From an uncultured Bacteroidales bacterium (lineage in GTDB: Bacteria > Bacteroidota > Bacteroidia > Bacteroidales > Muribaculaceae), in assembly GCA_947177325.1 (NCBI GenBank), contig CAMWUH010000033.1:1-12365 (forward strand): DNA of 12,365 bases, read 5' to 3'. The position numbers and the translations under genes are program-made. The notes below the pieces were generated by a model. It did not search any database. It had not been told where the DNA came from and saw only the letters and a list, made by a program, of their open reading frames with translations. Shown piece by piece: positions 7,563-12,365 of the stretch; position 1 is the first letter of the stretch; every line of letters begins with the position of its first letter.

Positions 7563-8003
7563 ATGGCAAAAGAGATAGAACGTAAATATTTGGTCAAGTC
7601 AAATGATTATCAAACGCTTGCTGAAAAGAAATTAGATATTACCCAGGGCTATTTGAGCCGAAAAGTTGAAGCAACAGTCAGAGTAAGAATTATCAATGAC
7701 AAGGCATTCATCACTATAAAGGGTCAAAATAATGGCATCGTGAGGAATGAATGGGAATATGAAATACCGATTGCAGACGGTCGTGAAATGTTGGCCTTAT
7801 GTAAGGGAACTGTCATCAACAAAGTCCGATACATAGTAAGCTATGAGGGGATGATATGGGAGATTGATGAATTTCTCTACCCGAATCCCGGACTTGTAGT
7901 TGCAGAAGTGGAGCTGCCGTCGGCTGAAGATGAGCCACCTCTACCCTCTTTTATCGGAGAAGAGGTAACCGGCAATCCGGAATACTATAACTCCAATATG
8001 TAG
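7563..8003 (+). CDS. CYTH-domain protein (triphosphate tunnel metalloenzyme family)
   Basis: Small cytoplasmic member of the CYTH superfamily, whose bacterial members hydrolyse inorganic triphosphate or, less often, act as class IV adenylate cyclases. The 146 residues begin with the signature E-x-E-x-K (Glu4, Glu6, Lys8 in EIERKYL). Charged tunnel-lining residues then alternate on strands: ITQGYLS (26-32), TVRVRI (Arg40, Arg42), TIKG (Lys53), NEWEYEIP (62-69), KVRY (Lys87, Arg89), WEIDEF (99-104) and VAEVEL (113-118). This compact single-domain form is typical of short bacterial TTMs; no CHAD domain is attached. A tripolyphosphatase role is more likely than cyclase from family trends, but nothing visible proves it. 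It has its own promoter and converges on rlmD with 14 nt between stops. Confidence 0.9.
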   Translation: MAKEIERKYLVKSNDYQTLAEKKLDITQGYLSRKVEATVRVRIINDKAFITIKGQNNGIVRNEWEYEIPIADGREMLALCKGTVINKVRYIVSYEGMIWEIDEFLYPNPGLVVAEVELPSAEDEPPLPSFIGEEVTGNPEYYNSNM

Positions 8004-8016
8004 ATGCAATTGGAGT
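7990..8016. terminator. Hairpin shared by convergent CYTH and rlmD 3' ends
   Basis: An 8-bp perfect inverted repeat, ACTCCAAT (7990-7997) and ATTGGAGT (8009-8016), with an 11-nt loop lies across the CYTH stop codon and ends one base before the rlmD stop codon. Its position between converging genes suggests a bidirectional 3' end. There is no T-run on either side, so it is not a classical intrinsic terminator and may instead stabilise 3' ends. Confidence 0.35.
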
Positions 8017-8017
8017 A

Positions 8018-9472
8018 TCAGTTGCCTGTTTGCACACCGGAGAGGGCTGATATTTCTTCAGGAGAGCGTTTAGCGAGTTTAACCACATTTTCGACATGAT
8101 GGGTGTGGGGGAACATATCGACCGGCTGAACTGCTTCAATGCGATATTTTTGGTTTAAAAGTTGGAGATCGCGCGCTTGGGTAGCGGGGTTACAGCTGAC
8201 ATAGACAATGCGATCGGGCTCGGCATTCAATATAACTTTGACAACGTCGGGGTGCATACCTGCTCGCGGCGGGTCAACAATCATTACATCAGGGCGACCG
8301 TGACAGGCAATGAACTCATCGGTCAGGATGTCTTTCATGTCGCCGGCATAGAATAGAGTGTTGTCAATATTATTGACCGAGGAGTTGATTTTTGCATCTT
8401 CAATAGCCTCAGGTACATATTCAATGCCGATTACTTTACGGCATCTTCGGCTTACGAAGTTAGCTATTGTGCCTGTGCCGGTATATAGGTCATAAACGAG
8501 TTCGTCACCTTTCAAGTCAGCAAAATCACGTGCTACTTTATATAGCTCGTATGCTTGGAGGGAATTGGTTTGATAAAATGACTTGGGACCAATCCGAAAT
8601 TTCAAGCCTTCCATTTCCTCTTCAATAAAAGGTCGGCCATGGAACACATTTACGTCCAAATCGCCAATCGTGTCGTTGACTTTGGTGTTGACGACATATT
8701 GAAGAGACGTAATTTCGGGAAATTTATTCGCCAAGTGGCTCATCAACTTGTTGATTCTATCTGGATTATCTTCACCAATGCTTACAACTACCATTACTTC
8801 ACCGATAGAAGTTATGCGAATCATAACCGTGCGAATAAATCCGACATTATTTCGAAGGTCGTAAAATTCGTAATCGTTGGCTTTGCAGAAATCCTTTATG
8901 GCATGACGTATGCGATTGCCAAGGTCGTCTTGTAGATGACAAGTGTGGATGTCAAGCACTTTGTCAAACGCTCCGGGGATATGAAATCCGGCTGCCCGGC
9001 GGTCGGGGAATTCAACCCCTGAGCGCATTTGTTCAAATGTCAGCCACGACTTATTGGAGAATGTATATTCCATTTTATTGCGGTAGCCGTAGATTTGTTT
9101 TGACCCTAAGATCGGCTTTATTTCAGGATAATCAACTTTAGCAATGCGATCAAGAGCATCCTTTACTTGTTTTTGTTTTGCTTTAATTTGAAACTCGTAG
9201 GGTAAATGTTGCCAACGGCAACCACCGCAAACCCCGAAATGCTCGCAGCGAGGTGTAACTCTATTATCTGATGGTTTGATAAATTTTTCGATATGACCTT
9301 CGGCATATCCATGCTTCTTTCGGTCGAGTTTTACGTCGATTATATCGCCCGGGGCAGCGTAAGGCACAAATACCACCAGGCCATCAACACGAGCCAAGGC
9401 ATTACCTTCAGCGGCAACGTCGGTTATGGTAACGTTTTCTAAAACGGGGAGTTCTTTGCGTTTGCGTGACAT
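8018..9472 (-). CDS. rlmD: 23S rRNA (uracil-5-)-methyltransferase, RlmD/RumA family
   Basis: SAM-dependent enzyme forming 5-methyluridine in 23S rRNA (U1939 for E. coli RlmD). The 484 residues show a TRAM RNA-binding domain (about 10-65) and a [4Fe-4S] cluster motif with Cys76, Cys82, Cys85 and probably Cys178 (PRCEHFGVCGGC, then HTCHL). A central RNA-binding domain follows, then FYQTNSLQAYELY (299-311). The SAM motif VYDLYTGTGT lies at 326-335, DPPRAGMHP at 400-408, the nucleophile Cys427 in YVSCNP, and the C-terminal VDMFPHTHHVE (451-461) holds the general-base region. All catalytic parts are present. Within the family, RlmC, RlmCD, RlmD and TrmA-like enzymes are hard to separate by eye; the TRAM plus cluster layout favours RlmD or RlmCD. 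It is divergent from ppdK and has its own -7 box. Confidence 0.92.
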   Translation of the reverse strand: MSRKRKELPVLENVTITDVAAEGNALARVDGLVVFVPYAAPGDIIDVKLDRKKHGYAEGHIEKFIKPSDNRVTPRCEHFGVCGGCRWQHLPYEFQIKAKQKQVKDALDRIAKVDYPEIKPILGSKQIYGYRNKMEYTFSNKSWLTFEQMRSGVEFPDRRAAGFHIPGAFDKVLDIHTCHLQDDLGNRIRHAIKDFCKANDYEFYDLRNNVGFIRTVMIRITSIGEVMVVVSIGEDNPDRINKLMSHLANKFPEITSLQYVVNTKVNDTIGDLDVNVFHGRPFIEEEMEGLKFRIGPKSFYQTNSLQAYELYKVARDFADLKGDELVYDLYTGTGTIANFVSRRCRKVIGIEYVPEAIEDAKINSSVNNIDNTLFYAGDMKDILTDEFIACHGRPDVMIVDPPRAGMHPDVVKVILNAEPDRIVYVSCNPATQARDLQLLNQKYRIEAVQPVDMFPHTHHVENVVKLAKRSPEEISALSGVQTGN

Positions 9473-9509
9473 TATAATTGGAATACTTTAATGGACAAAT
9501 TAAATTACG

Positions 9510-9517
9510 CAAAGTTA
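9510..9517 (-). promoter_or_regulatory. -7 promoter element for rlmD
   Basis: On the minus strand this is a perfect TAACTTTG, 37 nt before the rlmD ATG, predicting a leader of about 30 nt. The region 19-21 bp upstream reads CTGA rather than TTG, so the -33 box is degenerate. Position and orientation fit rlmD well. Confidence 0.55.
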
Positions 9518-9543
9518 CAAAAAACTTCGAGATTTTTCAGCCC

Positions 9544-9630
9544 GGTATTTTAAAATTAGTTTAATTGAGAGGGATAATGCAGAAATCAATCATTACAGTG
9601 AAAAATTGTAAGCTGATATTTTAAAGTTAG
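9544..9630 (+). repeat. Pair of imperfect 16-bp direct repeats upstream of ppdK
   Basis: The sequence GRTATTTTAAARTTAG occurs at 9544-9559 and again at 9615-9630, 14 of 16 bases identical, 71 bp apart (roughly seven helical turns). The second copy ends 12 bp before the -7 box of ppdK, covering the place where a -33 element should be. The pair could be a regulator site or chance in AT-rich spacer. No regulator is suggested by the neighbours. Confidence 0.2.
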
Positions 9631-9642
9631 AGCAGTTTTGAC

Positions 9643-9650
9643 TATATTTG
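9643..9650 (+). promoter_or_regulatory. -7 promoter element for ppdK
   Basis: TATATTTG matches TAnnTTTG exactly and points toward ppdK, with a predicted start near 9657 and a leader of about 104 nt. No TTG lies at the expected -33 distance (a TTTTG at 9636-9640 is too close), so an activator may be needed. The leader that follows can fold; see the next entry. Confidence 0.5.
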
Positions 9651-9666
9651 CAATCACAAATAATAT

Positions 9667-9710
9667 GAAGCGTGGCAGAGTGTGCTCAACCGTGCTTCAA
9701 TTTGGAAGCA
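9667..9710 (+). promoter_or_regulatory. Leader with two mutually exclusive hairpins upstream of ppdK
   Basis: Hairpin 1 pairs GAAGCGTGG (9667-9675) with CCGTGCTTC (9690-9698): nine pairs including two G-U wobbles, and the loop can add a small GAG/CTC stem. Hairpin 2 pairs TGCTTC (9693-9698) with GAAGCA (9705-9710) around a 6-nt loop. Both need the same TGCTTC, so only one can form at a time. The second is followed by an A-run, not a T-run, so it is not a terminator. It resembles no riboswitch class I recognise. It lies 50 nt before the start codon. Confidence 0.35.
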
Positions 9711-9760
9711 AAAAAGAATAATACACATATATTAATTAACAACCTACACTATTTCTCAAA

Positions 9761-12364
9761 ATGAAAAGAGTTTATACATTCGGTAACGGCAAAGCCGAAG
9801 GCGACGCAAGCATGCGTAACCTTCTCGGTGGCAAAGGTGCCAACCTCGCCGAAATGAATAAGCTCGGGATGCCTGTGCCTCCCGGCTTTACTATCACAAC
9901 CGACGTTTGTGGTGAGTACACTCAATATGGCAAAGACGAAGTGGTTAAAAAAATCAAAGCCGACGTTGAAAAGGCCATTGCTCACGTGGAAGAACTGACC
10001 GGTAAAAAATTTGATGACCCCTCAAATCCTCTTTTGGTTTCAGTACGTTCAGGTGCACGCGCTTCAATGCCCGGCATGATGGATACAGTGCTTAATCTCG
10101 GCATGAATGATGCTACAGTTGCATCTTTGGCTGAAAAGAGCGGCAACCCTCGCTTTGCATGGGATAGCTACCGTCGTTTCGTACAAATGTATGGCGATGT
10201 TGTTTTGGGTATGAAACCGAAATCAAAAGCTGATATCGATCCCTTCGAAGCAATCATGGAGAAAGTAAAAGAGGAAAAAGGCGTAAAACTCGACACCGAG
10301 CTTGATGTCGAAGACCTCAAAACTCTGGTTAAACTCTTCAAAGAGGCTGTTAAAGATCACACCGGCAAAGACTTCCCCGATTCAGCATGGGAGCAACTTT
10401 GGGGTGGTATATGCGCAGTGTTTGACTCTTGGATGAACGAACGCGCTATCATTTATCGTCGCATGAACCAAATTCCCGAAGAATGGGGAACTGCCGTTAA
10501 CGTTCAGGCTATGGTTTATGGCAACATGGGCAACAACTCAGCAACCGGTGTTGCTTTCTCTCGCGATGCCGCGACCGGAGAAAATATTTTCAACGGCGAA
10601 TATCTGATTAATGCTCAAGGTGAAGACGTAGTTGCCGGCATTCGCACTCCTCAACAAATCACTGTTGAAGGCTCTCGTCGTTGGGCAGCACTTCAAGGCA
10701 TTTCAGAAGAGGAACGCGCATCAAAATATCCTTCTCTCGAGGAATCAATGCCCGTTTGTGCAGCCGAGCTTATCTCAATTGCTCACAAGCTTGAGGACTA
10801 TTATAAAGATATGCAGGACATGGAGTTCACTATCCAAGATGGTAAACTCTGGATGCTCCAGACCCGTAATGGCAAACGCACAGGTGCCGCTATGGTGAAG
10901 ATTGCCATGGATCTTCTTCGTGATGGCCAAATCGATGAAAAAACCTGCTTGCTTCGCATGGAGCCTCAAAAACTTGATGAATTGCTCCACCCCGTATTTG
11001 ACAAAGCAGCTTTGAAACGTGCGAAAGTAATGGCAAAAGGTTTGCCCGCTTCTCCCGGTGCCGCTACCGGTCAAATCGTTTTCTTCGCTGACGAAGCTGA
11101 GGCTTGGGCAGAAAAGAAAAAGAAGGTGGTTCTGGTTCGTATCGAGACTTCTCCCGAAGACCTTCGCGGTATGGCTGTTGCACAAGGCATTCTGACAATG
11201 CGAGGCGGTATGACTTCTCATGCAGCTGTTGTTGCTCGCGGTATGGGTAAATGCTGTGTATCAGGCGCAGGTGAAATCAAAGTTGACTATGAAGCAAAAA
11301 CCGTAGAAATGGGTGGCAAACTCTATCACGAAGGTGATTGGATTTCACTCAACGGTTCAACCGGTGAAGTTTACGACGGTCAAGTGCCCACAGCTGAGCC
11401 TGAACTTGACGGCGACTTCGGCGCAATCATGAATCTTGCAGCCAAATACACCAAAACTCTTGTTCGCACTAACGCTGATACACCTCGCGACGCTAAGCAA
11501 GCTCGCCATTTCGGCGCTCAAGGTATCGGCTTGTGCCGCACAGAGCACATGTTCTTCGAAGGCGACCGCATTAAGGCAGTTCGCGAAATGATTCTCGCAA
11601 GCGATGTTGAAGGTCGTCGTGTAGCTCTTGACAAACTTCTCCCGATGCAACGTGGAGACTTCGAAGGTATCTTTGAAGCTATGAACGGATTCGGCGTTAC
11701 TATCCGCCTGCTGGATCCCCCCTTGCACGAATTCGTACCTCATCAGACCGCTACTCAAAAAGAGCTTGCCGATGAAATGGGTATCACTCTTGCTGAAGTT
11801 AAAGCTAAAGTTGACTCACTCGAAGAGTTTAACCCCATGCTTGGTCACCGCGGTTGCCGCTTGGGTATCACCTACCCCGAAATCACCGAAATGCAAACTC
11901 GCGCAATCATCGAGGCTGCCCTCGCTTGCAAAGCCCGTGGCATTGATGTTCATCCCGAAATCATGATTCCCTTGGTTGGCTCATTGAAAGAAATACAAAA
12001 CCAAGCAGATATCATCAATATCACAGCAGCTAAAGTGTTTGAAGAAAAAGGTCAATCTATCCCCTATCTCGTAGGTACAATGATTGAAGTGCCTCGTGCA
12101 GCTTTGACTGCCAACGAGATTGCTACTGTAGCTGATTTCTTCTCATTCGGCACAAACGACTTGACTCAGATGACATTCGGTTTCTCACGCGACGATGCTC
12201 CCAAGTTCCTCAAATTCTACAAAGAGCACGGCATCATCAAAACCGATCCCTTTGAAGTTCTCGATCAAGAAGGCGTTGGCCAATTGGTAGAAATGGGCGT
12301 TAAGAAAGGTCGCTCAACCAAACCGGAACTCAAAGTCGGCATCTGCGGCGTTCATGGTGGTTAA
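9761..12364 (+). CDS. ppdK: Pyruvate, phosphate dikinase, ending about 40 residues short at the window edge
   Basis: Interconverts ATP, phosphate and pyruvate with AMP, pyrophosphate and PEP in central carbon metabolism; cytoplasmic. The N-terminal nucleotide-binding domain (1 to about 370) includes LLGGKGANLAEM (21-32), VSVRSGARASMPGMMDT (93-109) and DMEFTIQDGKLWMLQTRNG (353-371). The swivelling phosphohistidine domain has GGMTSHAAVVARG with His487 and the upstream Thr485 that is the regulatory site in plant enzymes. The PEP/pyruvate barrel shows LCRTEHMFF (591-599), RLLDPPLHEF (649-658), GTMIEVPRAAL with Glu776, FGTNDLTQMTFGFSRDD with Asn799, and catalytic Cys862 in GICG. The frame then reads VHGG and TAA, where relatives read EHGG followed by about 40 conserved residues. 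Arg codons are almost all CGT/CGC, suggesting high expression. The early stop is one base from the window end, so an assembly-edge artefact is as likely as real truncation. Confidence 0.93.
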   Translation: MKRVYTFGNGKAEGDASMRNLLGGKGANLAEMNKLGMPVPPGFTITTDVCGEYTQYGKDEVVKKIKADVEKAIAHVEELTGKKFDDPSNPLLVSVRSGARASMPGMMDTVLNLGMNDATVASLAEKSGNPRFAWDSYRRFVQMYGDVVLGMKPKSKADIDPFEAIMEKVKEEKGVKLDTELDVEDLKTLVKLFKEAVKDHTGKDFPDSAWEQLWGGICAVFDSWMNERAIIYRRMNQIPEEWGTAVNVQAMVYGNMGNNSATGVAFSRDAATGENIFNGEYLINAQGEDVVAGIRTPQQITVEGSRRWAALQGISEEERASKYPSLEESMPVCAAELISIAHKLEDYYKDMQDMEFTIQDGKLWMLQTRNGKRTGAAMVKIAMDLLRDGQIDEKTCLLRMEPQKLDELLHPVFDKAALKRAKVMAKGLPASPGAATGQIVFFADEAEAWAEKKKKVVLVRIETSPEDLRGMAVAQGILTMRGGMTSHAAVVARGMGKCCVSGAGEIKVDYEAKTVEMGGKLYHEGDWISLNGSTGEVYDGQVPTAEPELDGDFGAIMNLAAKYTKTLVRTNADTPRDAKQARHFGAQGIGLCRTEHMFFEGDRIKAVREMILASDVEGRRVALDKLLPMQRGDFEGIFEAMNGFGVTIRLLDPPLHEFVPHQTATQKELADEMGITLAEVKAKVDSLEEFNPMLGHRGCRLGITYPEITEMQTRAIIEAALACKARGIDVHPEIMIPLVGSLKEIQNQADIINITAAKVFEEKGQSIPYLVGTMIEVPRAALTANEIATVADFFSFGTNDLTQMTFGFSRDDAPKFLKFYKEHGIIKTDPFEVLDQEGVGQLVEMGVKKGRSTKPELKVGICGVHGG

Positions 12365-12365
12365 C

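Noticed and set aside
9661..9715. Possible tRNA or known riboswitch upstream of ppdK, because of the compact stems.
   Set aside because: There is no cloverleaf, T-loop GTTC motif or CCA-adjacent acceptor stem, and the arms match no riboswitch consensus I know.
10775..11221. A 148-codon open frame antisense to ppdK, and similar long antisense frames at 11357-11758 and 9749-9985.
   Set aside because: They lie wholly or mostly opposite a clearly conserved coding sequence, have no recognisable protein features, and arise from the strong codon bias of ppdK.
12341..12349. First impression that the truncated ppdK had lost its catalytic cysteine.
   Set aside because: Counting from the Glu776 and Asn799 equivalents of C. 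symbiosum Glu745 and Asn768 places the catalytic Cys831 at Cys862 in GICG, which is present. Only the tail beyond it is missing.
1..12365. Search for a mobile element, CRISPR array, defence island, toxin-antitoxin pair or phage genes.
   Set aside because: Every substantial frame is accounted for by a housekeeping gene, there are no regularly spaced repeats, and no transposase or integrase motifs were seen.

Overview
The window looks like ordinary core chromosome from a member of the Bacteroidales (phylum Bacteroidota), perhaps close to Muribaculaceae. The family guess is an inference from protein flavour only. The phylum call rests on three things. Promoters match the Bacteroidota -7 consensus TAnnTTTG, with TAACTTTG seen four times. 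Start codons lack a clear Shine-Dalgarno. The gene set includes phylum-typical members: a long NusB, a DUF5686 outer-membrane protein and a linked lpxK-PNP-thiL cluster.

Positions 1-4904 hold five minus-strand genes, read right to left. They are lpxK (lipid A 4'-kinase), a trimeric-type purine nucleoside phosphorylase, thiL (thiamine-phosphate kinase), nusB (antitermination factor) and yajC (Sec accessory subunit, cut by the left edge). A strong promoter with a long leader precedes lpxK and probably drives lpxK-PNP-thiL. A second promoter just beyond the thiL stop drives nusB-yajC. Positions 5152-7488 hold a large DUF5686-type outer-membrane protein on the minus strand. It is divergent from a small CYTH-domain (triphosphate tunnel) protein at 7563-8003. 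The CYTH gene converges, 14 nt apart, on a 23S rRNA m5U methyltransferase (RlmD/RumA family, 8018-9472, minus). A 288-nt divergent spacer then leads to pyruvate, phosphate dikinase (9761-12364, plus), which has a structured leader.

The genes are housekeeping: envelope biogenesis (lpxK, yajC, DUF5686), nucleotide and cofactor salvage (PNP, thiL), RNA metabolism (nusB, rlmD) and PEP/pyruvate interconversion (ppdK). I see no mobile element, CRISPR array, tRNA, rRNA or phage gene, and no convincing new multi-gene system. No gene-free stretch exceeds 300 bases.

Four points deserve a second look. NusB is 489 residues and appears to carry an internal duplication of its lineage-specific middle region. 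The ppdK frame stops about 40 residues early, right at the window edge, just after its catalytic cysteine. The ppdK leader can form two mutually exclusive hairpins. The PNP has Asp where the human enzyme has its base-recognising Asn243.
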